The notes beneath the pieces are model-generated. The model had not been told where the DNA came from and did not search any database. It was given only the letters and a program-made list of their open reading frames with translations. This document shows positions 48,121 through 61,009 of a stretch of 64,000 bases of DNA, one piece after another. The DNA lies in NCBI GenBank assembly GCA_015847255.1, contig JADLZK010006483.1:1-64000 (forward strand), written 5' to 3'. Position 1 is the stretch's first letter. Each line of letters begins with the position of its first letter. Source of the DNA: Hyparrhenia diplandra. Its lineage: Eukaryota; Streptophyta; Magnoliopsida; Poales; Poaceae. Both the position numbers and the translations under genes were made by a program.

Positions 48121-48324
48121 CACATCATTGGCATATATTTTCTTCTCTTCGGCCGTGGTCGGCTCATTTTGGTTTTGCAACCTCAAACTTGTTTTCCGTG
48201 ACAACCCACACTTCTCTATTGATTGACTTGAGGTGTGCGGTCATCTTCACCTTCAATACCCATAGTTGGTGCCATCGAAAGGTGGCGCCTTCTTGGTGTT
48301 GTTGACATGGAATGTCGTAGCCAT
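48121..48324 (-). pseudogene. Copia gag, N-terminal part
   Basis: The ATG at 48324 opens MATTFHVNNTKKAPPFDGTN followed by YGYW, the usual copia gag start. The segment ends NDVAV at the solo-LTR insertion point. A frame change falls soon after the Tyr-Gly-Tyr segment. Confidence 0.8.
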
Positions 48325-48381
48325 TTTATCACCGTTGGATGTTAAGCCACTCAAAATGCGGTGCCTAGCTCCGATACCACT

Positions 48382-50102
48382 TGAAAGGTCCTAATGGCTA
48401 GAGGGGGGGGGGGTGAATAGCCTATTAAAAATTCTTGCAACAACACTAAGCAAGGTGGTTAGTAAATAAGATGGCGAAGCTATTAAGCAATGCTACAAGC
48501 TATCTATGCAAGCCACAAGTCAATTCTATTGTCTCTAAACCACACAAAGGCTATGTCGCTAGTTTACTCCTAGGTGAACAAACAAGTCTAACTAGTTTAC
48601 CAACTAGGAGCTAACAAGACTAAACAACCTAGTACACTACTCAAGCTAAGCTAGAGAAAGTAATGCAAAGAGGCTAGAATACAATACCACGGTGTAGTGT
48701 CGAGGTTGTAGCCAATCACCGTGATCACCAAGAAATCTCCAACGAGCAAGAAACAAGTGACACGATGATTTTTACCGAGGTTCACGTGCTTGCCAAGACG
48801 CTAAGTCCTCGTTGTGGCGACACACTCACTTGACGTTGCTAAGCTTAATGGCCGGTGTCAAATCCCCTATGGGAGCTCAAGCAACGATCACAAGAGAGGG
48901 CCAACAAAACCACGAGCAATCCACTAGTGCTCCTTTTCGCGATCTCCCACGGGGTAAGGAACGACCCCTCACAATCACCACCGGTGTGGCCTCAAACAAG
49001 CTCCACTTGAGCTCAACACCGCCTCTTGCTCCAAGCCGCTAGGGGGCAGGGCAAATTCCCAAGATAACAAGAATCCCTTTGCTTCTCCAAGGATGAAGTG
49101 CTTCTAAATGCAACCGATGCAAGCAATGCACTTCTATCTCTCTCAATCTCACCAAGAATCCGAATTAGAGGTGAAGAGTTGAGTGGAGAGGAGTCTCAAA
49201 TGCTCACTAGCAAGTTAGAGTGTTCAAATGTGCAAGAGAGGTCCCAAAGAACCGACCAACCAAGTATATATAGGGCTCCTCTCGAAATGGAGCCATTGCT
49301 CCAAAAAATTTGCCTACTGCAAGACCGACCGGACAAGACCGACCGGAACCACCGGCGGGTCCGATCGAGGGGTCGGTTGGTGCTTCCCGGTCGCTTACAG
49401 ACAAGCATCGGGCCCACAGTGGGCGCCCTTCCTCCGTGGCGTCCGGCCACCGGTTCCCGGTCGACCACCGGAAGCGTCCGGTCGAGGGTCCGGTCGTCGC
49501 GCGTCCGCAAAAATACGCCGCAGGGGGGGCTCTCGCGAGACGCACCCACCGGGAGCCACCGGTGCGTGCGTCCGGCCGAGCCGAGCGTCCGGTCACCCCC
49601 TGTCAATAGCAAGTCTTCACATTTTGCTTTGCTCTTTGCTTCCATCTTGCTTCGCCTCTTGCCATGGGTTGCCAACACGTCCAAGATGACCACGTTATCA
49701 CCAATGTTAGCACGTCGAGATGTTAGGCAAGATCGAAGTTAGTGCTCTCATGTCCTAAATGCAATATGCAAGTCAATTGGACCTAGAAGCACTTCATGCA
49801 AGGATTGTCGCGGCATCCCCTCTTGATAGTCGGCTATCTATCCTATAATGTGATCACACGCTCTATACGTGTCTTGATCACCGAAAGGAAAAACCCTATC
49901 AAGATACCTTTGCCTTGATCTCCGGGTTCCTCTCAAGCCGATCACCGAGCTTGACGATCCATCAAGTCCACCGAGGCATTGTCCATGTTCATGATCATCG
50001 TGCTCCTTGTCATCAACCTAATCCTATCTCATAGTCAACACTTAGAGCAAAGGATTAGTCCACAAGTGTGTCATCAATTTTCAAAACCAAACATGAGATT
50101 TC
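48382..50102 (-). repeat. 5' LTR of the truncated copia element
   Basis: Begins TGAAAGGTCCTAATGGCTAG and ends AACATGAGATTTC, matching the solo LTR at 39073-41015 along its length. It includes a run of about 12 G at 48403. A CpG-rich block with CCGGTC/GACCGG words lies at 49310-49600. Confidence 0.9.
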
Positions 50103-51586
50103 GGAGAGGTTCACGTGCTTGTCGGCACGCTAGTCCCCGTTGTGGCGATACAACGACTTGATGATTTGCAAGCTTAATGGCGGTGCCAAATCCCACGGTG
50201 AGAGCTCAACAAATCACTCACAAGAGGGGATCCATAAGCCACGAGCAATCCACTAGTGATCTCCTTTTCGCGAATCTTCCGGCGGGTACGATCAACCCCT
50301 CACAAGTCCACCGGTGTGGCCTCGAACAACCTCCAATCGAGCTCGACACCTCCTCAAACTCGAGCCACTAGGGAACCAAGCAAATTCCCAAGAGAAACGA
50401 AATCCCGCAGCTCCTCCAAGGATGAAGTGCCTCTAGATGCAAGCAACAAGCAAATGCACTTCTATCTCACTCAATCTCACCCAAGAAACGAAGTTAGGCT
50501 AGAGAGGTGAGTAGGGGGAGTTTCTTTGGCTCACAAGAGAGTTAGAATGATCAAATGTGCAAGAGGGAGCTCAAAGTCCCGGCCACAACAAGTATATATA
50601 GGCTCCATCCAAAATAGAGCCGTTCTTTCGCTTCAAAACTCAGGGCAGCCGACCTCGGACACTCCGGTCAGTGACCGGACACTATGAGCATGCGTTCAGT
50701 CATGCTTCCGGTCATATACGAGAAACACCCCAGTCCCACATCCCGACGCCCCGAGCCATGGTGGTCTGGTCGTAGCGTCCGGTCGGTGGACCGGACGCAC
50801 GGTCGGTGAAATGTCCGATTCCGGACCTATCACGGAATCGGCCGGGACCCCTCCCGATCGGACGCCCGGGCCTGGGAGCCCCCGGGTCCGGTCGCCCTTG
50901 CGGCGTCCGATCAACAGTCCGGTCACTAGTTTCCTCGCGAAACTTCGTCGTTCGTTGTTGCCTTTGCTCCAACTTGCTACCCAAAAGTATATCAACTTGA
51001 GCACAAGGGTTAGCAAGAAATTTCGACAAATTGCATCCGACGCAATAGAAAATATGCATCTCATTTTCTCAAAACGCCGAATCCCCGCCTCGCAAGCTCG
51101 GCGGGAGGATGAGCAGTTCCCAAACCCAACTCAACCCCGCAAACCGCCGCTGCCTTTGCAAATGTGCCAACACCACATCTCCATGTGCAAGTGTGTTAGC
51201 AATTTCACAATCAATTTCAAAGGTGAAGTTAGTGCACTAGATTCTAAATGCATATGCAAGTCAACATGAACCTAGAGGCACTTCAACATCGGATTAGTCG
51301 TGGCATTCCCTCTTGATAGTCGGCTATCTATCATAAATGTGATCACACTTTCTATAGTGTCTTGATCACCGAAAGCAAACCCTATCAAGTTATACCTTTG
51401 CCTTGATCTCCGGGTCCTTCCCTTTCCAACACGTGAGCTCAATGATCCACCATGTCCATCATCAACGTCCATTCGATGATCATGTTGCTCCACGTCATCC
51501 AAGTAATCCTATCTCTTAAGCACACTTAGAGCAAATGATTAACATAACATGTTGTCATCAATTTCCAAAACCGAACATAAGATTTT
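50103..51586 (-). repeat. Partial second LTR joined directly to the first
   Basis: Starts GGAGAGGTTCACGTGCTTG, which corresponds to position about 390 of the same LTR, and runs to the LTR terminus (ACATAAGATTTTA). It follows the complete LTR with no sequence between. The first 390 bases of this copy are missing. Confidence 0.85.
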
Positions 51587-52880
51587 AGCGGCGGGGCTCC
51601 TCCTCGTGTTGGCGGCGTGCTGCAGCAAGTCGGCGTCTGTCCCTCGCGTGGCTGGCATGGAGGCCAACGGGGGAGGCAATCGCGGCTGCGGTGGCATCGG
51701 CTGGTGCCTGTTGGCGTCGGGGACGGCGGTGAGTTCTTCTTCTCCACGTGTTCCTCGTCCTCCACTCGGCTATGGTGGCGCTCCAATCGGGTCGTCGGTC
51801 TATGCACGGGCCGCGGATTCGGTGCCCGGGAGGCTGGATCCGTACCTAGCGGCGGGATCCGCTCGGTGGCCGGCCGTTGCGACGGCGGGCCGGCCGGCGG
51901 CGATTACGAAGACCGCGGCGGTGGTTGGGTTGGCGTCTTGAGGCCGGCGCTCTCCTCTTTGTCGCCCCTTCCCTCACGGGCTTGGGCGTCGTTGCCAAAG
52001 ACGGACCTCCTCCGAGGGTCGGGCGTGGAGCTACCCTACGCGCCACGCCCAGTGGGTGGCCGGACGGTGTGCTCAGATGGAGGCGCCGGCGATAGGGGCC
52101 GCCGTGCTCGGTCCTAGCGCCCGCACTGGGGGGACCTAGGGTCGGGGCGTTCGCGCGGTGGTGGGGCTCGCGCCTGCGTGCTGGGCGGCGCCGGTTGTCG
52201 CATAAACGGTGTGGTGGGTGTCGGCCGGGCGGTGGTGGTCGGCAACAGCCTCGACATGCGGCCAGTGGATGCACGCGGGTGAGGCTGGTCCTTGGCTTGT
52301 CATCCGGCCGGCGGGGTGGCTGACGCAGCTTTTGCCGCTGCGGGCGTGGGCGCGCCGATGCCCCCCGGCTGCTTTCGCGGGATGGCCGGCGTGGGCTGAT
52401 GACGGCATCTTGGGATCGGGCATCGTCGGTGCCTTTCTTTGGGGTACATTGTTCAAAAGCTTGACGATGGCGACGCCTGAGGGCGCCGCTTTCCCTCTTG
52501 GGGGCGTCGTGTCCCCATCATCTTCCACGGGTGAAAGCCTGGTCCATTCGTGTGGACGGCGGTGGCGGCGCTTTTGACATCGTAACCTTCCCGAAGGCGC
52601 CGTTATGGAGTTCGGCTTGGTCGTGATGTCTCGTGGTAGGGCGTGGGGTCGGAAGTCGGAGCTGCTCTTGCGTTATGCTCGAAAGCCGGGCAACGATGAC
52701 CTTCCATGACTCCCGGTTCACGAACTCCGATCTTTTTCTTAGTTGGGTCGTTGTTTGCTCTGTTGTATATTGCGTGGTAGGCTTCATTTTTTGTGGTGGC
52801 TCACGCCATGTTGAGTGCATTATACATAATTTGCTCTCTACTTATCAAGTAAAGCCAGTAGTACGGATCTTTTGAAAAAA
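51587..52880 (+). mobile_element. GC-rich retroposon-like sequence with A-tail
   Basis: Very GC-rich, without a recognisable protein. It ends with an AT-richer segment (TTAGTTGGGTCGTTGTTTGC, TTATCAAGTAAAGCCAGTAG) and a run of A at about 52874-52884. An A-tail after a 3'-UTR-like segment suggests a retroposed copy, possibly a non-autonomous LINE derivative. No target-site duplication was found. Long open frames (51549-52117, 52209-52577) are probably composition effects. Confidence 0.4.
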
Positions 52881-52942
52881 AAAAAGAGATGAGAGCTGGG
52901 CAGGGGTAGTGCCAACGCCGAGCACACGGCGTTGACATTTCT

Positions 52943-53045
52943 GTAAAAAAAGATCCGATTTCATAACTATTCACGCAACATGCGAATTTTAGGTTAAATT
53001 TCAAGCGGCACGCGAATAGCGGCTCATATTTCGTAATTTCTCTCG
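52943..53045 (+). repeat. Dispersed repeat in the DUF642 gene promoter
   Basis: GATTTCATAACTATTCACGC, CATGCGAATTTTAGGTTAAA, TTTCAAGCGGCACGCGAATA and TCATATTTCGTAATTTCTC match 41875-42010 in reverse complement. It ends about 170 bases before the DUF642 start codon, so it may lie in or next to that gene's promoter. Confidence 0.75.
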
Positions 53046-56000
53046 TGAACAAGGCACCGCTCGCCGCTCCTCCCCATGCCTCTTGTCGTCTCCGATCTCC
53101 CCTCTGCCTCCCTCCCACTTCCCAGTCTCGCACTCGCACCTAGTCGGCAGCCTGTGCTCTTCTGGGTCGGCGGGAGCTGAGCTGCGAGGGGAGAGCGGAG
53201 GGGGTTTAGGAGATGGAGCCAGATTCGGCGAGGAAGAGGCTCGCATTGCTGGCGCTGCTTCTCCTGGCGGCGCTCGCCTGCCCGGCTCCGGTGGAGGACG
53301 GTATAGTCTCTGCTCCCTTCTCTTCTCGCCCTCCTCGCTTCACGCTCTTAAATGCATTGGATCGTTTCTGCCGCAACCGCTCATTTGGGGGTGGCTCGAT
53401 TCGCATGCATCGTTGTGAAATCTTCAGCTCGACTAGTCGGGGGCGGCTTTCTTCTGCCTGCCTCTCACCGGCGCTGAGAAAAATGGGAATTCAACTCCGT
53501 TCTCTGGGATGTTACCACTGTTGAGCTTACGAGCAAACACACCACTAACTACAGAAAAAGTTTTAGGAGGGTAGCGTTAAAGCGTTAAAGCAGTGTTAGC
53601 AGTTAGCACTAGTGCTTGCCTGTTTGGTGCGATTCCTGATGCAGTACAAGAATGTAGCTTTGTGCATTTGGTTGGAGCACACACACATATTTGCACTGGC
53701 GAAAGGGGGTGGAGCTGTGCAAACTGCAAAGCGAGGCTCCTCCTCCTTTGTATGTACAGTAGCATCTTTCTAAATATTAGCTCAACATAACGAGGGAGGA
53801 TCAACCAGATACTAGGTAGCTTCAAACACAGTGTGGTTATCCTTCGGAACTCGGTTCAGATCCAAAAAATATGAACTGCAGAGCTCTAAAGATTATTGGC
53901 GCCCTGTTGCTGCTTGCTGGTGCGAGTTCTGCCCCCAAAACGGAAATGTACCAAATCTTTCCTCTCTCAGTTATACTGCATGAGCTCGTTCTTGCAGTGC
54001 ATCCACTTATTAAGGCTTGAACATGCTGACGTGAATCATGTGACGCATTTTATGTTTGAAAATGACTAGTAACCGTCAAGTGAGCTGCCTTGCAAGATGA
54101 GAAAGACGTTCTGCTAGATGTGTAACACAATGCAAAAATAAAAGAACTTGCCTTGACAAAACACCATGTAGATTACACAGACAAATCCTTGGTTTTTCTA
54201 TTTTAAAATTGAAACACGCACCTGCTCAGTTTTAATAGGAAAGATTTGGGCTGCTGTAGTAAACTCAGATATAGACGGAACAGCAAGGCACAGCGGACCT
54301 TGCATACTGGAGACTGCCTCATTGAACCCTCTCGTAAGAGTCATAGCTTTTTCAGAGGGTGACCGTCCTGTGGAGGTCCACGGCTATCTATTCATGTCCG
54401 TACCTTCATCACCTCCCCATATTCACACCATGTGGTGCTCTGGACATTTAGGTCTGGAGATTGGACCGCTACATAGGGTATCCGGTGGGAGGACACTTGG
54501 TAGATGTTTCACATTCACGGCCTCACCACATAAGATCGATGTGCATAGTCACATGGCTGCCCTTGTGAGAGCAATGAAGCATAGTAAAGTGGTCTTGTAG
54601 TAGTACCCCGATGAACTGCATTGAAGGTACAATAGAAAAAAATTGGACATGTTTTCCTAGTGTTTTGCTGGCAGGCACTGCTGAATTTAGCCGTTGAAAA
54701 ATGATTACTATGGGGGTTTGTTTAGTTTAACTGTTTTTCTCCATTTTCCTGAGACTGTACTTTTCTCATTCCTGTTTAAGGACAGTTGTATCAGCTCTGC
54801 AAATTAACCCTCCCAAACTCTATTGCGATTGTTTGTTTCATCTGAAATTGCATATAAAGAGCACATAACAGTCCCAGTAAGAATACCCGAGATGAGATCT
54901 GTGTTGGGTTTACTCACTGTTATACTACCATGCACTTGACTGGGTCTATTCAGTGTCATTTAATTTTTTGTGGACTGTAAAAACGTTTAGCACCTATCCA
55001 TAAAGGGAATTGATCACTTAGCGTACTAGATTTCACTGGTCAAACTTACTATCCATCCTATGCAACAAATGCAAAGGTAGTCTATTCTTATAGTTTCCTC
55101 TACCAGCATAGTATCTTGATGGCAAAGGTACAGAAATCATAGAGCAGATATTAAATACTCCTACCTGCTCTGCGCGATAATATTGTTATCTATGTTAAGC
55201 AGAGAAGTTTTTCGAGGAGCAGCAGTTTTGTGATTGTAGTAAAATTATTGCTAAATTTACACTTACAATGATTATTCATTTCAGTCGCAAAAAAAAAAAA
55301 TGATTATTCATTTCTTGGCTTCTTGCACTACAGGTCTGCTCAGTAATGGTGACTTTGAGACAGCACCAGCCGGTGGTTTTGTAAAATCTTGCTGAGGGTG
55401 CATCGGTAATCCATGGTTGGACGATCAATGGAACGGTTGAACTCATTTCAGCAGGCCAGCACCAGGGTGGCATGGTCCTGATTGTTCCAGAGGGTATCCC
55501 CTCAGAGCTCTTCTCCCCCCTTCCCCAGCAGTTGTCATTAAAGTTTCTTTCTTTGTATCGTAATTTTTCTTTGTTGCTTCCCCCTCTGCTCTGTACTCTT
55601 TTTTATTTTTGTTTGAACCTTTCCGTTTAATAAAGCTACTGTAGGTACTTCGGTCCCTCCAGATGCTTCAAAAAAAAAGTAGTTCTGCTTAAACATCTGT
55701 ATTTTCGTGGCAGGGGACCATGCTGTGGGAATGATGCTAGCGTTGGTCAGGTGGTGGAAGTTGATCGAGAAGGGCTCGGAGTATGCTGTCACATTCAGCG
55801 CTGCCCGGAGGAACTGAATGTTTCGGTGCTAGGTGCTTTTCAGGTGACGGAAGAGCAGGCACATCTTCAATTCATGAACCCTGGCTTGGAGGTCAAGAAG
55901 CTCTTCACTCCAGACAAACCAAAGGGTATGTGATGTATTAGAAGTTAACACAAAAGTTGCAATTTCATTCCAGCTGTGTGTTATGATTGATTTCAGCAAG

Positions 56001-56111
56001 TCTTGTACAATCTGAAGTGTTCTAGCTCATTTCTTAGGTTATAAGATGTCGTTTCTGTTGTCCACAGATAGCGTGGTGCTGAATGGAGACTTTGAGAAGG
56101 GTCCATGGATG

Positions 56112-56612
56112 TATTAGAAGTAATCCTTGTGTTTAGTGCTAGTATTAGTAGAATACTAGAAGTATCTAGTTGCTGCTGGTGCAACAAGTAGTCAAAGCCA
56201 AGTTTTCTTGGCTTATAAGTAGAGTTAGTCAATTCAGCTTTTTGCTAACAGCTGTATGACAGCAGTTAGTTGGTGTAAACAGTTGTGTAACAGCTTTGTG
56301 TAGTAGCTGTTTGACAGCATGTAGCGATAGACAAGTTAGTTTTGCTAGTTGCTAGGTTGGTTGCACACCATGTAAGGCTATATATATGTACCCATATGAT
56401 AAATGAAAGCTTAGTTCACTTGCCCAAGTTTTAAGTCTCCATTCGGGTTGCTTGTTCTTGACCAACGCTAAGAACGAGAGCTGTGTGCGTGTGTGAGAGT
56501 GTAGGCGAGAAGTGAGCTCATCGCCATCTTCTACCTCGAGTCGGAGGGGAGAGGGGAGGAGCGAGTGCCAGAGGAGGATTACCCTTTGCCGCGGGTGGTC
56601 GGGAAGCCAACA
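56112..56612 (+). repeat. 5' LTR of the 5.4-kb copia element
   Basis: Pairs with 61010-61500. The first 200 bases are nearly identical; differences gather in the last 200 bases, mostly where the right copy has CAG or CTG. TATATATATG at about 56382 may be the TATA box. Confidence 0.95.
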
Positions 56613-56661
56613 AGTGGTATCGGAGCCGTACACCGCCGTTCCTAGCCCACCGGGCGGAGCG

Positions 56662-59600
56662 ATGGCGGGCGACACCGATAACCGGAGCCGGCGGGGAGTC
56701 GGGCCGAGGGCGCCGGGTGATGGCGCCGGGCGGCGCAGAGGTGCGCCGGGAGGTCGTGGTGAGGACGGTGAGGGAGATGAGCTCGCGGGATCGTCATAGC
56801 TCACCCGCACTAACTACGGCGAGTGGGCGGTGCTCATGCAAGGTGGAAGCTCAAGGCGTGCCATCTCCGGAAGGTGATGACCGAGGGCGTCGGGCGAGGG
56901 AGGACGAGCAGGTGTCCGCCATGGATGCCCTCTTTTTTGGCCCACCTCGTCGGAGTTCCACGAGGCAATTGGGCGGAAGCGGCCGGGCGCACGAGGCGTG
57001 GAAGATGCCGGAGTCATATCGCGTCGGCTCGGATCGCGCCAAGAAGGCGAAGATCCGCCAGCGCGTGGAAGGAGCCCTCAACGACGCCAAGTTTCCGCCA
57101 CGGCGAGAGCGTGGAGGACTTCGCGCTTCGACTCGAGGGGCCAGAGAATGATGGCTTCCCTCGGGGAAGAAGGTGGAGGACGAGGACGTCGTCTCGAAGC
57201 CGCTTCTGCGGCGTGCCCACCAAGTACGCCGCGATGGCCATGACCATCGAGGCAACGGGCGACTTGGACACGGTCTCGCCGAGGATGTAGGTGGGTCGCC
57301 TCCTTGGCGGAGGGGCGGACCAGCGGGCAGCTCGAGGAGAAGAAGGGACGATACGGGAAGCTGTTGCTCACCGAGGAGGAGTGGAGCGCGCATAAAGCCG
57401 GGAGTCTTCAGGGGAGGAACTCTTCCGGCCGCGGCGGAGGCGGCGGCGGCGGGCGGTGTAGGAAGCCGTGCAAGCGCGGCAAGGGAAAAAGAAGGACGGG
57501 ACCCCAACGGGTGCCGCAAGTGCGGCAAGTCCGGTCACCGGGCAAAGGAGTGCCCGGTGAAGAAGGAGAAGGAGAAGAAGGTGGAGGAGGCCCACCGGCT
57601 CACGAGAGAGCGACGGCGACCACGCGCTAATGATGGCGCAATCGCGCGTCTTGAATGGCGGCCGAAGAGGCGGAGGCGGAGCAGAGGATCGGAGCCGCAG
57701 CCGTCACACTTGACGAGCCAAAGGTGTTGTTGGGCGCGGTCGGCGACGAAGCTCGAAAGCAGAGGTGGTACTGACAGGGCCGGCAGAACCACATGACGGG
57801 GAACAAGGCCGTCTTCTCGGCTTCGACGAGAACAAGATCGGGGACGGTCAAGTTCGGGCGACGGCTCGCGGTGGACATCCGTGGCCGTGGCACCATCGTC
57901 TTGGTGCCGGAACGGGAGCAACGCTACGCCGCGGGATGTGTACTACATCCCCTACCAAGGCTCGAGCATCATCGCCTTGGGGTACGGACGAGCGCGGCCC
58001 GACGTTCACATCAAGTCCGCTCGCTGCTGGCGTCGGGGATCGGGAACGGCGGCTACTTATTAAGGTAAAGCACTCCGTAATCGGTTGTATCTTCCGGAGT
58101 TGAAGGTGGAACAGCCGGTGTGCTGGCGGGCGGCGTGACGGAGGAGCCGCGGTGGGGGCACGGAGGTTCGGTCATCCCCGAGCCGAGGCGCCGGCCGGCC
58201 GAGGCAAGATGGTGACCGCTCGCCGCGAGATCACGCGACGTCGGGCGAAGCTATGTGACAGCGGGCCGGGCCCGGGGGAAGCGCAGGAGGCTCGCGTTCC
58301 CAAAGGCGCCGTATCGCTACGGGCGACAAGCTCGAGCTGGTCCATGGGGACCTTTGCGGGCCAATCACGCCGGCCGACGCACGGGCGGAAGGAGGTACTT
58401 CCTCCCGCCGTTGGCGATCACAGCCGCTACATGTGGTCGCCTTCTCACGAGCAAGAGTGACGCAATGAGGCCATCAAGCGCTTCAAGCGCGAGGCGGACT
58501 CGGGAAGAAGCACGGTGCTCAGACGGACGGGCGCGCGAGTTCATGGCGGTGGAAGTCGCTAGCTATCGCGCGAGGAAAGGGTGGTGCGCCACCGATCGCG
58601 CCATACACGCCCTGTTAGAATGGCGTGGTGGAGCGGAGAAACCAAACTCGGGTCGGCATGGCGCCTCCATGATGAAGGCGGCGTATGCCGGGCGGAAGTC
58701 TGGGGAGAGGGGTGAACACGGCGGTGTTCAACCTCAACCGATCGCCGACCAAGGCTCGAAGGGGATGACGCCAGATTGAGGGCGTGGCACGGCGCAAGCC
58801 TAATGTCAGATACTGCGCACCTTCTTTACTGCAGACGGCCATGTGAGGTCACCAAGCCGGGCCTCGGCAAGCTGGAGGACGTGGAGCACCCGCATGGTGT
58901 TCCTAGGGCTACGAGGACGGGTCCAAGGCGATCGCCTCTATGATCCGCCGGCGGCAAGGTGGCGGTGTCCGGAGACGTCATCTTCGACGGAGGCGGCGTC
59001 GTGGGAGCAGGGACGGGCCGCAGGGGAAGAGCAAGGCGGCGAAGCTGCGACTCGCTTGTCGCGGGAGCGATTGGTGATCCATGGCCACGGCGAAGTCGTG
59101 CGGCCGAAGCGCCGAGGAAGCTCGAGGGCGGAGGAGCTCGCGGACGGCAGAGGTGGTGGAGCCATCGAGTCAGGCGGGGCGGGGTTCCCCGGTTCGGGGG
59201 ACAATATGAGCAGATCCCCCTCAAGCCGCCACAACGTGGAACACCGGGGCAACAACGATCGAGTACGCCACCCCACCCTCGCGTCTCGGAGTTCGTGGAC
59301 GATTCCACGGAGGGGAGGAGGTGCGATTCCGCCGCATGGACAACGTCGGGGGAGATGCGGCGGTGCCCGATCGGGCGGCGCGGGTCCTCGACGACGATCC
59401 CACTCTCGCCGATGAGTGTAGAGGGAGCCGAGCCCACGTTTGCCGCCGGAGCGCGACGCGGGCGTGGCGGAAGGCGTCTTTGGAGGAGATGCAGCGATCG
59501 AGGCCAATAACACCTGGAGTTGGTCGATCCGCCGGCCGGATTGCCGCCCGATCGGGGACTCAAGTGGGTCTTCAAGGTCAAGCGTGACGGCGTGGTGCCG

Positions 59601-60987
59601 TGGTGAAGCACAAGGCGCGGCTGGCGTGGCACGCCGGTTTCGTGCAGCGCCGAGGGGATCGACTCAGAGGAGCGCCCGGGCTGCGGCATGGAGTCGGGCG
59701 CGTCCTCCGCGCTTCGCGGCAGCGAAAAGATCGGGCAAGTCCATCACCTCGATGTCAAGTCTGCCTTCCTCAACGGCGACTTGGCGGAGGCGATCTTAAA
59801 TCAGCGGCGCCAAGCCGTCGTCAGGGAGCGAGCACAAGGTGCTATGGATCGCAGCAGCGGCGCTACGCTACGCCCGAGCTCCGCGGGCGTGGAATGCCAA
59901 ACTTGACGCCACCATGACGGAGCTTGGGTTCACGCGGTGTGCCCGGAGCATGCCTCGTACACCCGCCGACGGGGAAGGAGCATCTCATCGTCGGGGTGTA
60001 CGTGGACGACCCTCATCGTCACCGGGGCACCCGCCACAGGTTTCGCCCCGGCTTTAAGGAGGAAATGGCCGCCGAGGTTCGGGGATGAGCGACCTAGGGC
60101 GTGTTGTCCCTACCTCGGCATCGAGGTGAAGCGGGGTGAGGACGCCATCGCTTGGGCAACGGGCTTACGCACAAAAGCTGCTCGAAAGCGGGCGGGCATG
60201 GGCGGGCTGCAAGGCGGTGGCGACGCCGATGGAGAAGCGCATCAAGCTCTCAAAGGAGAGCACGGGCGGGCGAAGGTGGACGCGACGCTCTACCGAGTAT
60301 CGTCGGCGATCGCGCTGGCTCACACATGCGACCGGACATCGCGTTTGCGGTCGGTTATGTGAGCCGGTTCATGGAGGATCCGGGAGGATCCGACGGGCGG
60401 TCAGCGACTTCTTCGCTACGCCCGGGAACGGTAGAGTTGGGGATCATCTTCCCAAAGCGCGGGACTGCGGTGACGGGCGGTCAGCGAGGCGCCGCCAAGG
60501 CCAAGGATGGTGAGCCGAGGCTCACGGCGTTCGGCGACGCGGACATGGCAGGCGATATGGATGGGCGGCGGAGCACCTCCGGGCGTTTCGTCTTCCTCGG
60601 CGGGCCGCCCGATCGCCGCTGAAGCGTAAGATGGTGGCCTTGTCGTCGCGAGGCAGTAGCACGTGGCTGCGGCTACCGCTGCATGCCGGTGGTTCGGCCG
60701 CGCCGACCGCTGGGTGAGCTCATCGGCGTTGAGGTTCGCCCACCGGTGCTCAAGGTGGACAACCGGCCGGCCATTGCACCGGCAAAGAACCCGGTGCTCC
60801 ACGACAGAGCAAGCACATCGACGTGAAGTTCCATTTCCTTCGGATTGTGTCGATGGAGGGACAGCTTGTCATCGAGTTCGGGCGAGACCGGGCGACAACT
60901 CGGCCGACATCCTCACCAAGTCACTTCGGACGCCTCAGGTTCATGGAGCTTAGAGGTTTGATTGGCATGGTGGAGATCAAGGGCTAA
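56662..60987 (+). pseudogene. Copia gag-pol polyprotein, heavily frameshifted
   Basis: Opens at 56662 (MAGDTDNRSR) and ends with a TAA at 60985-60987 (ELRGLIGMVEIKG). Visible parts in order: gag; zinc knuckle CRKCGKSGHRAKEC (57512-57553, intact CX2CX4HX4C); a protease/pre-integrase segment with HMTGNKAVFSA near 57790; and integrase (58380-58720: DHSRYMWV, then HRS..Y and SMMKAAY). Reverse transcriptase spans about 59540-60140 (HHLDVKSAFLNGDLAEA, then a VYVDD box near 60000 with one extra C). RNase H spans about 60520-60950 (DADMAGDMDGRRSTSGRFVF). The frame changes roughly every 100-200 bases, all in GC-rich sequence, so it has no full product as written. Confidence 0.88.
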
Positions 60988-61009
60988 ACAGCAAGGATTA
61001 GGGGAAGAA

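Larger units (their letters stand above)
42711..50102 (-). mobile_element. Truncated Ty1-copia element
   Basis: Minus-strand element with its 5' LTR at 48382-50102 and primer-binding site TGGTATCGGAGC just inside it (about 48369-48381). It contains gag, a protease remnant and integrase, then stops near 42711. Reverse transcriptase, RNase H and the 3' LTR are missing. The zinc knuckle and catalytic protease segment are also missing, since gag passes directly to VLGLGKIAI. Another element's solo LTR splits gag. No target-site duplication can be assigned because one end is lost. Confidence 0.85.

Noticed and set aside
39073..50102. One large copia element bounded by the LTRs at 39073-41015 and 48382-50102
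   Set aside because: The 39073 LTR has its own CCAGC duplication on both sides and no purine tract next to it, so it is a solo LTR. The other element is truncated near 42711.
57173..60622. Separate small genes from the many open frames in this interval
   Set aside because: Copia domains in the correct order run through them in changing frames between two LTRs; they are pieces of one gag-pol.
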